A DNA stretch of 64,000 nt, from the NCBI GenBank assembly GCA_022592435.1, contig JABYQS010000012.1, positions 124,001-188,000 of the forward strand, in the 5' to 3' direction. Source of the stretch: Cerioporus squamosus. Lineage: Eukaryota; Basidiomycota; Agaricomycetes; Polyporales; Polyporaceae. Position 1 is the first letter of the stretch. Every line of letters starts with the position of its first letter. Of the stretch, positions 37,786-50,309 are shown one piece after another. The notes under the pieces are model-generated. The model saw only the letters and a list, made by a program, of their open reading frames with translations, was not told where the DNA came from and searched no databases. Made by a program: the position numbers and the translations under genes.

Positions 37786-38316
37786 CTACTTGTCTAGGCG
37801 GCAGTGCCACAGAGAGCTGAACACATCCGAAACACCGCTAGTATACTGATGTGAGTAGCGCACATACGGCTGAACTTGAACCACTCACTTTCCGCGTTCT
37901 TCCCGGAACCGGGACATGAGCGAGACATCCGTGTTCAAGTCAGCTCCCATCGCAAAGGCTGCATAAATCTGTAGAACTGAGGTCATCTGGCAGCCACGAA
38001 CGAGCCAAATGTCCCTCCAGAGTCCACGTACGAGACAGAAACGGGGCGACCCGGTGAGCGCGCCGCCCCTGTCGTCTCATGCTGGCGAAGCCGACATTTA
38101 TCCGGTGCCCCTTCACCGGGCCTTCGCACGCAACCATATTAATATCTGTACACAGAGATCGCAATCTCTGTCTCATCGCGCTTCTGTCTATCCGATAAGT
38201 ACTGTACAGATTAGAGAGGACATCGATTCCCTCGCGACGCGTCACTTCGACCAGCTCCTCCACCGGCGTATCTGACGGAGATACACACCGCAGCGGTAAG
38301 TACCAACAACCATACA
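37786..38316 (-). CDS. Partial unrecognised gene on minus strand
   Basis: At least two convincing exons are visible. One contains DTPVEELVEVTRREGIDVLS, followed by NLYS. Another reads IYAAFAMGADLNTDVSLMSR and FREERG, then GTGAGTGG, and joins after TAG to GVSDVFSSLWHCRLDK and a TAG stop at 37786. Their residue usage looks protein-like, unlike the other frames. I cannot find the start or the full exon set and do not recognise the family. It may be a decayed or alternatively spliced small gene between GH1 and the oxidoreductase. Confidence 0.35.
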
Positions 38317-38469
38317 TGAGAGTATCTTGCGATCTACGACCGGATCATCAATTGGGTACTCGGTCCTTGGTGCAATATGTTGCCATAAAATGCTGCAGAT
38401 AGATGAGCGCTGACGACAAACCGCACAGGCGGCAATCCCTACACAATACCACAGAGGAAGATCTCAAGT

Positions 38470-40068
38470 ATGCCTGCGCACGGTCTTGCCATCTTGGGTT
38501 CCGGTATATTCGCCAAAGAGGGTGAGTATCGTGAGCTCGAAGAATTCCCGGAGATTCACCTGCTCTCTCGCTGCACGCACCGCCGTCTGGGCCTTGCCTT
38601 GCGATCCCCGACGATTAGCTCATCTGCCCGCTCTCGCCGCCCTCGGAGCGACCGTAGACGTCAAAGCAGTCTACTCGCGCTCTAGCAAGAGCTCGACCGA
38701 CTTCGCAGACGCAGCGCAAGAGAAACTGGGGCTCAAGCACAAGCTCGATGTCTACAACGAGGAGGACGAGGGGAGGTCGCTCGACGCCCTCCTCGCCCGA
38801 TCCGACATCAAGGGCGTCATCGTGGTCTTGCCCATCACCTTGCAACCTGACATCGTCCGCAAGGCCCTCGCCGCCGGGAAGCACGTCCTCAGCGAGAAGC
38901 CCGTCGCCCCGGACGTCGCCAGCGGCCGCGCCCTGATCAAGGAGTACGAGGCCAAGTACAAGCCGCAGGGTTTGGTGTGGCGCGTCGCAGAGAACTTCGA
39001 GACCGAGCCCGGGTTCCAGGCGGCGCAGCGCATCGTCCACGGAGGAAAGCTCGGAACGATAAAGTTCTACAACGCGCGGGCGTATAGCTGGGTCGACACG
39101 CACTCGAAGTGGTACAACACCCCGTGGCGGACTGTCCCCGACGTGAGTGCTCGGAATCGTCATGTCGTCATGTCCGTACGCTGATATACGTGCTCAATGC
39201 TCGTGTTTCTTGCTGGTCCCTACTTGTCCCTGCTGGCCGTCGCCACAGTACCAAGGCGGCTTCCTGGTATGTCAATTCCCTTGACAATAAGCCTCGACTC
39301 GGTGCCTGACCGGTCGTTCTTCCGGGGCCCCGCTCTTTCCCCTCCAAACAGCTTGATGGTGGCGTCGTAAGTCCCCGCACCTCCGCATGCATGGCCGTGT
39401 TCCTGTGTGACTGACCATCGCCCGTTTCTCCGTCTTTCTCGCCCTGGGTGGTGGACCTGTACCTGGACTTGGCGTTGTGAACTCCTCACGGACTCGAACG
39501 TCGATTGCACCGTGCTGCTGGTTCATTTCATGACCATGACCAACAGCACACGATCGCCGTGCTCCGGAAGGTCCTTCCCAGCAACTTCACCTCGCTCTCC
39601 GCCTACGCGTCGCTCGCAAAGGAGATTCTGAAGCCGCACGACACCATCAACGCCGTCGTGGGCTCAGACGACGACTCGCACGGCATCGTCGAGCTGTCCT
39701 GGGGTGCGCCCGTCCAGTCGCGCGTGGCCGACGCGCACAACAGCATCTCCGTCACCGGGGACAAGGGCTGGCTGGAGGCGACGCGGGTGGGCGACAACAT
39801 CCGCGTCGTCGTCCGTACGGCCGTGCTCGACGAGAACGGGAAGCCCGTGTGGGACGAGGAGAAGCAGCAGTGGAAGGAGGCGGAGGAGGTCATCGAGGAG
39901 AAGAGCTGCGGGGTGGAGAAGGAGATCGAGAGCTGGCTGCGGGCGGTAGATGGGGAGGACGACGGGCTGGACGCCCCGAGAGGCACCCTCGTCGACGTCG
40001 CGTTCATTGAGGCCGCGTTGAACAGCAAGGGCGCCCCTGTTGATCTGAGGAAGTTGGTGACTGGGTAA
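38470..40068 (+). CDS. Gfo/Idh/MocA-type NAD(P)-dependent oxidoreductase
   Basis: Five exons (38470-38521, 38619-39142, 39249-39266, 39352-39366, 39547-40068) sum to 376 residues in frame. The N-terminal Rossmann fold starts GLAILGSGIFAKEAHLPAL, and the family hallmark EKP occurs in GKHVLSEKPVAPDVASG. The C-terminal half is the family's alpha/beta substrate-binding domain with YQGGFLLDGGVHTIAVLRK, whose DGGVH carries the usual catalytic His region. Members oxidise or reduce sugars, inositols or dihydrodiols; the substrate here is unknown. Exons 3 and 4 are micro-exons of 18 and 15 nt, and both are needed to form the GGF-LDGGVH motif. No targeting signal is seen, so it is probably cytosolic. 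Confidence 0.9.
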
Positions 40069-41597
40069 GAGGTTGGTCGAGAAGGGCGAAGGAAGACAGA
40101 TGAAATCACGACATCGATGTCCATGTATTGGTAGCCAACTGTACTTGCTGTAGCTCTGCATTCATCGCCGTCACGACAGTCTCTTGACACCATCTCAAGA
40201 GTTTCTCCGTGACAACGTGCAAGCCCAGCATCCCAACCCTCGCATGCAATTCCGAGCGGCGGGCTCAGCACCAGTGACGGCGTTCATTATTCAAACTGAC
40301 ACCCTTCCCCCTCACCCTTCCGCCCTTCCAACATTCCATTCATCCACGACGCAAACTCAAATATCGTCGGGAGCGCGCGCTCGGACGTATTACGGCAACC
40401 ACACCACGCAGAAACGCGCGAAGACCCGAAGCCACGCGCATTCCTCGGTGTATCTGCCACGATCTGCACGTTCGGCCTCTGAGTCTGTTTGCGTCGCCAA
40501 CCGTCCCGAAAATAGTCTGCGGTATGTGGAGGAGCACATGGGTTCTCTCCCGCACGGGCTCCACCTCTGGGTCTGACATGGAGTCGGACCGCGGAAGACG
40601 GCGATGGCGTGAGAGGAGCAGATAGCGCGAGGATGGCGCGAGGCAGCAGCGGCGTCGCACTCTGTGTAGCTCCCGAGTGCGATGGATTCAAGGACGCAGC
40701 GTCGAATATTGAACGGCGGGCGTCCGCACAAATGTCGGCGACAGTGTCGCGAGACACAGACTCGGAAGGTGGTCGTCGACACGACATATTGATTGAATGG
40801 CAACTGGCATGGAAGTGCCACACGTCGGGGCCAAGAGAGTCGTTCCGACGGCAGTCGTCATCTAGGCAGCAAAGGCCTAACGTATCCAGACGTCTCTGTC
40901 GACGGCGGGAAGCCGAGCTGGAACCTAGAAGCCATGTGCGGAAAGGAAGCCAACGGAGGATCGTCGACTCACCACAAAGGTAACCCTGACGCGCATGGAA
41001 CGGTCACGTCGACGCACGAAACCGCTGACGGCCATTATGGTCGACACGATAGGAGGTAGGAACGGCCATGGGAGAGGCTAGAAAAAGGCCGGTGGGAGTT
41101 GAGGGGTCCTTGGCAATGAGACGTTCTATACTTGGCCTGGAGGCATGCAAGTCCTTGACTGTTCCCGTCAGACGCACGTCGTCGACGGGTCCGAGCATAA
41201 GTGGGTCCACATTGGCGACGATGTACGCAGAGACCGATTGAGCTCAACGCCTGTGCACAGTGGGGAAACACGCACCTTGTATGTTTAGATGCTTAACCCA
41301 GGAAATGGACTTATGCGTTCCGCAGTCGACGTGTGGGACAGACGGGTATGCCACCATGCGCCCGCAGAAGAGAGCGAGCAGGAACTTTCGCATGGTGAGA
41401 AGGATACCGCGGGACGGGGCATGTCCGCACAGGTCATTGACTCCGAACAAGCGCTACGGTGAGCCAGTTGTCATCGTGGTGTCCAGCCTATAACTGTCTG
41501 CAGTGGGATCTAGTCCTGATGCATGTGCTGTTTCGTTTGACCATCGACGCAACACCGAGTTAGATGCATGCATGAGCGGGGGACATCAAAGTATGCA
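40069..41597. other. Long intergenic with weak minus-strand coding signal
   Basis: 1.5 kb between convergent genes. At 41004-41450 two minus-strand pieces look mildly protein-like: one with RKFLLALFCGRMVAYPSVPH and one with DPLMLGPVDDVRLTGTVKDL. They can be joined only through an unusual acceptor and lack any recognised motif. Open frames at 40287-40823 (minus) show random-looking content. I would not call a gene here. Confidence 0.35.
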
Positions 41598-43539
41598 TTA
41601 GCGAAAACGATTTTCGAAGTTGGTATAGATAATAGCCGAGAGTGCAGTAACTTCTCGTGTATCCGCTAAGCTCTGCACCAACCGCACCCCGTGTCTCAGC
41701 ATCTACCAACGGGCAAAGAAGAGCAGTACGCACATCCACAAGCTCATTGGGCAACCCCTCGAGCGCCAGATGGCACCACCTCGCCAAGGTAGGGAGCATC
41801 GCGGCGAGCCGTTCGCGATGCTCTACTGGATCGAGGAAGGCATCGTCATCTTGGACGTGCACATTGAAGATATCTCTCTTCACCCCGTTGAACAGCACGT
41901 CCGTCGTGCGGTCCAGGCACACTTCGAGGACGCGTTCAAACGAGCCGGACGCGACATGCGTGCGCGTCTCCGCGAGAAAAGCGTCGAACTTCGGGTCGTG
42001 GGCGGCCGCGAGCCATGTGGGTAGTCCGCCCTGGGTGAGCACATGTTGCAGTGTCTCGGGTGTGGGTGGGAGAAGGGTAGACATGAAGCTGTAATAGCAC
42101 ATGTTAAGAATAAATCAGGGCGGAACGGTAGATGACATTATTAGCATGGCGCGAAGATGCTTACTTTATTCGACGCTCTTTGCCTTCAAAGGTCACTTCA
42201 TATTCCACCCGTCGACGAACGTCGCATATCAGTCTGTGAACGTCCGCAGCAGTGAGCTTGGTCTTCAAGGATACGCTGAAACGCGGTCAGTTGCAGAACC
42301 CAAGGCTGTCATTTCGATGAACGCACCCCTCGAAGACCTCTTCGACGCCCCGCCTCACACGCTCGCCTATGTCCTTCCATCCAACATGGAGGATCCACCA
42401 GCTGAGCGTAAGGAACTTCCGTTCCGTCTCCTCGCTCACGGTCTCAGACTCTTCCAGCTCGTCGGTATCGGGATCTTCGAGGCTGCTGTCTCCCCAGAAT
42501 AGCGAGTATACAGACGTGCTATACTGCAGCTGCTCGCGGATGCGCTCGTCGCGCTCCTGCTGTATCAGGGACTGTATGTACTTGGATCGACCGAGGATGC
42601 TCAGCTGGATGTGCGTGAAGAGGGAGAGGAGGGTGATCGAGTATACTACAGTCAATGTCCGTGTAAACGCTGCAGTAACATCAGCAAACACGCATGAAGG
42701 CCACCGCATACAGCACGTACTAAGCATTTTGACCTCCCTCCATAGCTCGGCCTTACTCCGGGTGACGGGGCTGAGAGCATCAAGATGATTATCGGGTGCT
42801 GCCTTCGTTCGGATTAAGTTCCGCAGCTCCACATGGGACGGAGGAAGGGCATACCGAGCTTGTGGATGGGGCAGCCACGGATGAACTTGACATTGATGAT
42901 ATAGAATCTGCGAGGTTCAGGTGTGGTTGCGACCCAGATAGTGCGCTGCTGGCAGGGGCTGGGGAAGAAGCCGAAACTTGCGAGGACCCCAAAGAGGAGA
43001 ACTGGTCGACCCAGCTGGTGGACGACGCAGACATGTATGTCTGTACTCCTTCCGCCGACGAGACGACCGAGACAGAACCATTGTCCGAGCGGTTGTCAGG
43101 TTCTGGTTTGTGATTGGCGTCGAAGCTCGAAGTGACGCTGGACTCCGAGGGCGCGGTAGGATGCTGCTCCTGTTGTGCTTGCGCAGCGGGAGGGCGAGCG
43201 AATGTTTGGAGTTCCTTGGTCACTCCCTCGACGTCCATACCATCGAGTATATGCTTGCCAAGAGCAGGAAGAAGGGCCATAATTGTGAAGGAGATGTCTT
43301 GTTGGTTCTGCTCGAACCTCCTCCGTAGACTAGCGAAGTAGCCCTCAGTCTGGGCAGCGATTCCGACAACAAAGTCACTCACTTGTCCCGTGCAGCCCTC
43401 TCCTGGAGGATGGAGTTCCTCACGTCCTTCAGCCTCTCCGAGACATAGCGTCCGACGAGGTACGCGCCGCCAACGTACCCCGCTGCTTCGTGAGCCCGCG
43501 CCGCCGCTCATGAAAGTAGTTTCCGAGGGCGTGAAACAT
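41598..43539 (-). CDS. PEX3: Peroxisomal biogenesis factor 3
   Basis: It starts FHALGNYFHERRRGLTKQ after ATG 43539, continues with the membrane anchor GYVGGAYLVGRYVSERL, then RRRFEQNQQDISFTIMALLP, GKHILDGMDVEGVTKELQ, a Ser-rich loop, KAELWREVKMLTFTRTLTVV, ITLLSLFTHIQLSILGR and a C-terminal domain ending VTALSAIIYTNFENRFR with TAA at 41598. PEX3 anchors PEX19 at the peroxisome membrane and is needed for membrane protein import. The first exon needs one additional base around 43478-43486 (after TKQ) for the anchor to follow in frame. The segment cannot be an intron because it encodes the conserved anchor. The last intron (GTGCGT...GTGCAG) is required to reach the conserved end. Confidence 0.92.
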
Positions 43540-43722
43540 GCCGCGATGGTGGTGGTCGCATACAGCAATGAGCTGAACGTTGCGAGTGACGGTGTGGCAC
43601 TGGGCAGTCGCCAACCCCGAGGACGCCCTCGTCGCCGGGCGAGTAGCCGGCGCTGCCAAACACGTGCTCGTTATTGTCGCCCACCTCAACCTTTCCTTCC
43701 ACTATCACCTACTCGACTCAGC

Positions 43723-44252
43723 ATGGTACGTTCTCGCTCTCGACAGCGCATATAGCGACGCACGGAGGTCTTATCACGACGACGCAGGGCGGAGGAGCGA
43801 GATATCCCTACCCCAAGCAGGTCTGGTCGCCAGCTGGTACGTCCCGCTCCCATGTCCAGGCAGTCCGCTCTGCCCTGCTCTCAAGCAAGCATTGAGCTCA
43901 ATGTCATCCACATGTGGCTCAGGTGGCTGGTGGACACGGCCTGCAAACTGGAAGAGCAACACCGCGATCGCATTCGCAGGGATTTTCGCTGTTGCGTACG
44001 GCGTCTTCACCGTCAGCGCGGACAAGGAGGTGCGTACTTCGACAATCCGTCTAGCTTGGATACGACAATGCCGTGTCCTGACCCATACCCCATCTCATGA
44101 ACAGCGGAGGCTAGTTGAGCCTTCGAGGCCAATCCCGTCAATGAAGGTACGAGCGCATCCTTCTTACCATCGTACAGTCGCAATGACTCATGTGGATCTT
44201 TCCCCTCCAGTGGACAACGCAGTATAAGGAGGCGAAGGAGCTACCGCAATAG
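43723..44252 (+). CDS. Small mitochondrial protein, complex I accessory-like (80 aa)
   Basis: Five coding exons (43723-43725, 43788-43836, 43923-44029, 44105-44146, 44211-44252) give 80 residues. The first coding exon is just the ATG. The protein begins GGGARYPYPKQVWSPAGGWW and continues TRPANWKSNTAIAF; it has one transmembrane helix (AIAFAGIFAVAYGVFTVSA) and a tail with EPSRPIPSMKWTTQYKEAK. The Y-P-x-x-V-W-S-P-x-G-G-W pattern with a single helix matches small fungal proteins I associate with respiratory complex I accessory subunits. The exact subunit is uncertain. It shares a 183-bp divergent promoter with PEX3. Confidence 0.7.
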
Positions 44253-45213
44253 ATTAGCGGTTAATATTTGTCTCTCTGCACCATGAACATGAACACCTGT
44301 ATCATGATATCGCCTGCGTTCTCGATCTCGGGTTACTCAACAAGTTTCTTCAACCTCGGGCAAACGGCCTTCTGCAGATTAGGAGGTGCGCTCTATCTCA
44401 CCTTTGTGCGATGCTTGTATTGTGCAGCACCTCTGTGTATGGTATTCGGTTCGCGCAAGCCTAGTCGTCGAGGGTCCGGATATTCTCCGCGGGAGAGAGG
44501 CGGAATGCATTTGTACGTGGTCTATCGACTCTTCCTCGTTACATTCCCAGATCTACTGCGCAGAATTCCTCCTCGCAATGTCGTCGAAGCGCGAAGGTGC
44601 CACATACCGGCCCACAGCTCGCCCTTCTCGGAGAAACCACGTCGGCCTACCCATTGCCGTCCTGCCTGGATGATGTTCTCCCGTCCGACCTCGATGCATC
44701 TCCACATGTACAGTCGCAGGTATCCCCCGGGCCGTTGGTTCTAGGGCTCGACATTCGTTACGCCGTGCTGCCCCCGGGAGAAATCACGGTAGCTAGTCGT
44801 AACAGGACGCTTGCTCGAGCGCGGCGCTGAACACCCCTTGATTCGCATACATCGGCGAGCTCGTTGTTCAGCATACGTCAAGGCAGCGATGCATCATGCG
44901 AGTCTTCCGGGTTACATCCTGTGATGAAACGCCCAATTCTCGTGCGAAGGCGTCCTCAGCCCGGGTTCCGCTGTACTACAGTGGCGTACGACGACGACGG
45001 GCCAGCGTGTATGGAAGCCTCATCCCCAACCGCCTCCCAATCCTCGCACAAATACTGCTCCGAAGCAAGCTCCCAGTCCTCGTACGCGTACTCCTCCCAC
45101 TCGTCTTCCTCCAGCGCGATCACCCTGCGCACCGTCGCCACCATCTCATACTCCTTTGCCGATCCTAGGTAGCAAGAAGTCCATTTCGTTCAGCCGATCA
45201 CCACACCGTTGAG
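44253..45213. other. Intergenic with one short acidic ORF
   Basis: 961 bp between convergent genes. A minus-strand frame at 44956-45144 encodes an acidic, Trp/Tyr-rich 62-residue peptide (IALEEDEWEEYAYEDWEL). It looks protein-like but has no supporting context. A plus-strand frame at 44597-44830 is open but unrecognised. Nothing further is seen. Confidence 0.35.
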
Positions 45214-45907
45214 CTAGCTGGTCGAGGACGTACTGCGCGGCTTCGCCGGCTTGGCGATATCCATGATCGCCACCTCCGTCCGTGCTCGGTCTCTCGTGTA
45301 CGCAGTGTCCTCCTGGCCATCAAACTCCGCCTCCCACTCGTGCTGGACGTCCTCGTTGTGCGTCTCCGCATTATTCGACGCGGGCTCAACGGCGGTCCCG
45401 CACACGAATCTCCGCGAGACGTACGTCTTGCCGTCGTCGCGGCCGGGGTTGCGTCGTGTCGGGAACCAGCCGTGGTGGCGGTAGTGGCGGGAAGACACGC
45501 TCTCCTGCTTCCACGGCTTCGTCTCTTCGTATATCCTCAAGTGAGCTGTGATCTCCTCCTGCAAGGCAGAGACATGCGCGTCAGCGTGTGCGGTGGTGGG
45601 TGTGCTGCCGCCGCCGGTCAAGGTGCCGACGCACGGTGTCGGGCAGTGGCAGGGCGGAAGGGGAGCGTGCGGAGGAGTGGGGCGAACGGGGTGGACATAC
45701 CATTGGGGCGTGGTCGTTGAGCTCTGAGAGCGTCCCGAGGACGACTTTCTTCGGGATCTGTGCTCCGCGAGTCATCGGGCGGACAACGATGGTTGGTGTC
45801 TTCTTGTTGCGCGGCATTGGGATTGGGGAATGGGGTATCAACACGTGTGGAGATATAGGTGGCTGCTGGTTGGTAGTCGGAGCCTGTGGTGGCGGGGTCG
45901 CGCTCAC
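45214..45907 (-). CDS. Uncharacterised 183-aa protein
   Basis: Two exons (45907-45701 and 45558-45214) join in phase at HAPM/EEITAHLRIYEETKPWK for 183 residues. The N-terminus is Pro-rich, followed by a basic patch (MPRNKKTPTIVVRPMTRGAQ) and LGTLSELNDHAP. The second exon has conserved-looking KQESVSSRHYRHHGWFPTRR and ends in acidic then Ser/Thr-rich sequence. There is no signal peptide or membrane helix and no recognised domain. Clean splicing and residue usage support a real gene. Confidence 0.55.
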
Positions 45908-46608
45908 GGTGAGTGCGCTGTTTTCTGCTCCAGAGGTGGACGGATGAGCAGCATATACTTATCATCTCTGGACTGAGGCGCAGTGAGTCACTTGGAGTCG
46001 TCTCGGCGGTAGCGTCGGGTGCCTTCCAGTCCTGTGTAGTCCCGCCGAGGTTACATCATGATGATGGGGCGTTCCCATCCATTGATGACTTTCCGTTGAC
46101 CCGTATTGTTGACTCGTCGGTGGAGGTCGGCGGCGGTAGTCTCCTCAGCTCCTCGCTAGCATGGATGCTCAACCACTATAGTACGTCGCATCGATATTGC
46201 AATGCATATTTATGGTGGCTCAGTGTTTCAAAGTCGAGCTGGTACGTATGGTCACTGTGTCGTGGCGGTGTTCCCGTTGGTGACTCTAGCGAACCGCTCG
46301 GTAGCGGCATCGATTGACGGCTCCGCTTCCTTCTCTCCTGCACCAGTCGGACAGTCCATCGCGAGTCTGCCGAGCATTGTGCCCCGGGGTCGTTCACGCG
46401 TTCACGTCTATAGCTGAGGGTACCGACTCAGCGTGGCGTACTATGGCCAGCGACACCTTTGTCTCTGTTCTGCAATTGTGCGTGCGCCCCAGTCTGGGAA
46501 ACTGTCCTTTGTTCAGCACCAACTTTTCGACGGAGAGCTGCCGTGAGCAGATCAGAGATACGACATTCGTTCGAAACATATGTTACATGGAGATATACAC
46601 GAAAGAAG
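45908..46608. other. Intergenic, nothing recognised
   Basis: 701 bp between the start of the 183-aa gene and the end of the Gln/Pro-rich gene, both on the minus strand. Only short unsupported open frames are present. Confidence 0.45.
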
Positions 46609-49458
46609 TCATAGGGGAACGATAGCAAGTGCCTCTGCTGGCGACTGTTCGGACGGGGCGAGATCGCTGTAGTACACTGGGCACGGTCAGCACAAAAGCA
46701 TCGCACGCAGACGATGGACGTACATATCTTCCACCATGCCCGCAGCTTCTCTAAGTCCTCCTTCTCAAGCCATAGCTTCCGACCGTATGGCTCGGGTTTG
46801 ATGTGCTTGACCTTCGCCGGCGTTCGTCCAAGCATAGCTTGCGCAACATTGACCACAACCTGCTGACCAGGATCCCCACACCAAATGAAGCACCTCTTGA
46901 GGCGGCCCGCCTGCATGTTCCACTCTGGTACACGTCGCCACCGTGCAGTGATCTGCGGGTGTGGGTAGACAGTGTATGGGAAATCACCATCATTGGTCTC
47001 GCTAACTTCCTCATAGTCTATATCCGCGGGATGCCTTGGTGCATCCTGTGGCACTGCACGTCGTACGTCTTCATGTCGATATGGGTTCTTGTCATAAGTC
47101 CTGAAAACGACGGGGAGCCACCACTCCCTCTGCTGCTGCGTCTAGGTGATCACGGTGAGCTCGAAGTGACATATTGGGTGTAGGAAGCGCTGTTGTGGAC
47201 TTACTCGGTGTGCAAAATTCCTCTTGGGCTTGCCGTACCTATCCGTGCCTTCGACTGCTCCGACAAATGGAGCGAGGTAAGCACTCATAGTCTCAGGCTG
47301 TGGCGTCTGAGTAGCAGGATTCTGGCCCGAACTCTCGACGTGCGTTATAAAGCAAGGTCGTTCCTTGTCCTTGATTATCGCCTTCGGAGGAGTGGTAACA
47401 GACATGGTGGCCAGGAGAGCGGATAGGTTACTGCCGTCTCCGGGACGGTTAGTCACCGCAGCATGAGGGACCGGAGTTGCAGATCTGGTGACCGAATGTC
47501 CAAGCGAGGCAGGTTCGAAGTTCGGGTGCTCGATATGATAAGCGCAGACGCTTCCAATCGGATATGCACCGAACGCTTCTAGAAGTCCATATGAGCAGAT
47601 GTCCCTATGGCGGCCGATGGATGCAAAACAAAAGAGAGGACGCACCAGTAGACGGAGGTCCGTCAAGCCACCGAAGGTTGTTTGGCCGCCGCCGCGTAGA
47701 GGAAGCCTTGACCTGTGAAGCTAGCTGCACCATTGCGCGCAAGTCAGGAGGCGGCGCGTTCTCATTCGCAACGGGCGGAACATCATCCTTGTACTGCAAC
47801 TGACTGACCAAAGTCATAGGGAGAGGGTGAGTAGGCATCGAGGCAGAGCTCTCCGTGTCATCTTGTGAGGAACGGCGGGAGGGCTTCAGCTTGGAAATGA
47901 AGCGAGCGACCGCGTTGCCGCCGCTGCTTTTCTTCTGCGGCGGCTGGCCTTGTCCCACATCCGGTTCGCCATCATCCCTGTCGTCTGGGTCGTCCAGGCT
48001 CACATAGCTATGGGTACGTGAAGCTTCGCCGTGAGCAGCCTGCGTGACCCCTGAGTGATGGCTGCCCTGAGACCAAGACGACTGAGCCCGGTTGAGTGTC
48101 TGCCGGTCGTTCCAATCCGAGCGACCTGAGGAGACCTGATACCCGCTGCTGGGCATATGGTGCCGATGAGGGTTGTCGAGAGTAAGCGGAGTCGGTCTGT
48201 TTGATCCACTGCTCTGGTCGTCACGCTCAGGCTCAGCGAGGGCGCGTGGTCGTCCAGGCCCACGAGTACTCATCTCCAGCTCGCGATGGGGATGTGAAGG
48301 GGGCGGAGCCATCGGACTAAAGCTGTCCTGTCCACCAACTCCTGGTTGGGCGGCATGACCGGCATAGTGCGACGATGCGGCGGACGCTGTACTGTAGCCG
48401 GTACGATTATCGGGTGACCAGACAGTCTGACCGCCGTGATACGAAGTGGTCATCGAGGTGGCGTTGGACCGCGGGCGATAACTGTCCGCCGGCTGACCGG
48501 ATCGATTGTAGTTGTGCCGGCTTTCATGCGTACTGACGGAATCAGCATGGGCAGGAGCCAGATCATATGGGGCCTGGACGCGATGGGGTGGGGGAGGCTG
48601 GAATCCACTCTGTTGACTGTGACGACGTCCAAGCTGAGACGCTGCCGGCGGATGTGCAAGACCGGGCTGAACGACAGGTTGGCCAGGAGGGATCATCGTC
48701 GATGTATCGACGGGGAACGGAGGCGTGACAGGCATGCCGGGACCGAGTCCGCCGCTATGGGGCAGACGATGAGTAGATGTTCACAAAACAGCCTCGGCGT
48801 TGACCTTACCTAGGATGTTGCTGCCAGCCTTGAGGAGCGCCGTGGTAGTTCAGCGGTGGGCCTGGAGGCATGGTATAGTATGCAGCGTTGGGGTGCATCT
48901 GCTGATACGGTAACTGTGGACCGGCTTGGTAGTCGTAGCCTCCTGCACTGTGAATGAGCAGTGATCTGACATCTAATGTGGATGAGCGTACCAGTAGACG
49001 GGACCTGCATCAGCCCCATGTAACCAGCAGCCGATGGGGCAGTGTGAGGGGGTCCGAACGACTCCGGTACTACTTGGGGACTTGTACTGACTTCGGCCTA
49101 TGAAGCGATCAGCGTCATGAGTCTTTCACGGACAGTGGAGACTGACTGAGTAGTAGGCTCCTAGTGTCAGCGAGAGGGTGAGTGAGCACAACGTGTGGAC
49201 AGAGGCGGGCGTTGACGTACCTGCCAGTGTTTGAGGCTGATGTGGCGAAGACGCTACCATCTGTAAGTGCATGTTAAGGATTAGCGCACATGGCGCAAAC
49301 GGTGACTGATGAACCTGGTATCCGGATGGCTGCATGTAGATGGCTTGTTGCGTCGGTGGATGAGCTCCAGCATGTGTTCGCTGCGTCGAGGGAGCATGTC
49401 CGGTGGGAATAGCGGGTGGCAGACGAGAACGTCTGTTGCCTGACGGATCTTGGCTCAT
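46609..49458 (-). CDS. Large Ser/Pro/Gln-rich protein of unknown function
   Basis: A multi-exon gene from MSQDPSGNRRSRLPPAIPTG at 49458 to TGA 46609. The first half is low complexity (AGGYDYQAGPQLPYQQMHPN; many Ser, Pro, Gln, His) and probably disordered. A basic patch (SKLKPSRRSSQD) follows. The C-terminal part looks folded: YGKPKRNFAHR, YTVYPHPQITARWRRVPEWN, LKRCFIWCGDPGQQ, AQAMLGRTPAKVKHIKPEPY and KEDLEKLRAWWK, ending with a short exon LYYSDLAPSEQSPAEAL. A disordered activator-like N-terminus with a small C-terminal module would fit a regulatory or scaffold protein, but I recognise no domain. Exon borders in the N-terminal half are approximate. Confidence 0.55.
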
Positions 49459-50309
49459 GACAGGGACAAGTGTACCGGCGAGCCTATCCCCAGCAGGCGA
49501 GCCTTTTGTACCGCGAGTTGGATGCGCCAACCGTTCGTGTCTCTACCCACGGCACCTTACATGGTGTTTCGGGCCCGGTGTCCAGAGCTGTGCTGGTCGG
49601 AACATGTTGGAGTTCCGCAGTGTTGCGTGTGCCTTGAGGCTTGGATTCCCAAGCTAAATGACGACCCTGAGGGACCTGCTCATAGCCCGATGATCGCAGA
49701 TGTCTGATAGTACTGGCAACTCCCGCAGAACCTGAGAAGCCATGGCCCGGGCAGTGTCTGTACCACCACGATGCAACTCTCGGCGCATCACGTTGAAGGT
49801 ACCACGAGGTCACATATGTTGCAGGAGCCTTCGCGAACAGCTTCTAGGATAATTGCGAGCACGAGAAGGGAAGTATTGTACTCGGGCGGTGGGGTAAACA
49901 AAAGACGTACGTGAGATAGCCCATGCGGGCGTTGATGGGTGGACATGTACTTGTCTGATGTAGAACAAGGACAGTAGAAGATCTGCGAAGGACGATTCAA
50001 GGTGTTGCAACGGTTCCCGAGGACGACGCACTGACTCGGAGGGTTGTCCCTTTCGACATAAGGTCTCGAGCTTTCGACCGCAGATATCGGGCGAGTCTGA
50101 ACATGATCCATCGGGGAGGCAGCATATAAGTAATGAGCACGGGGGAAGCCTACTAAGTACTCGCATTAAGACCCACCTTCAACTCGCCGCAGTTCAGAAG
50201 GACCACGTGAGTCCTCGCGAGTTGTTTGTTCATGTTTTCCGATGTCCAGCATTGACCGTGATCTGGCGCAGTCGACTCCGAGCCGCTACAAACGTTATAT
50301 CGCAGAACC
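49459..50309. other. Divergent intergenic before the kinase array
   Basis: 851 bp between the start of the Ser/Pro/Gln-rich gene (-) and the first kinase (+). Open frames on the minus strand (49484-50166) show no motif. No repeat of the array unit is seen here. Confidence 0.4.

Noticed and set aside
40287..40823. 178-codon minus-strand frame
   Set aside because: No motif, no splice support, and residue use looks random.
43400..43486. Intron in PEX3 from GTACGT at the TKQ site
   Set aside because: The removed segment encodes the conserved membrane anchor GYVGGAYLVGRYVSERL.
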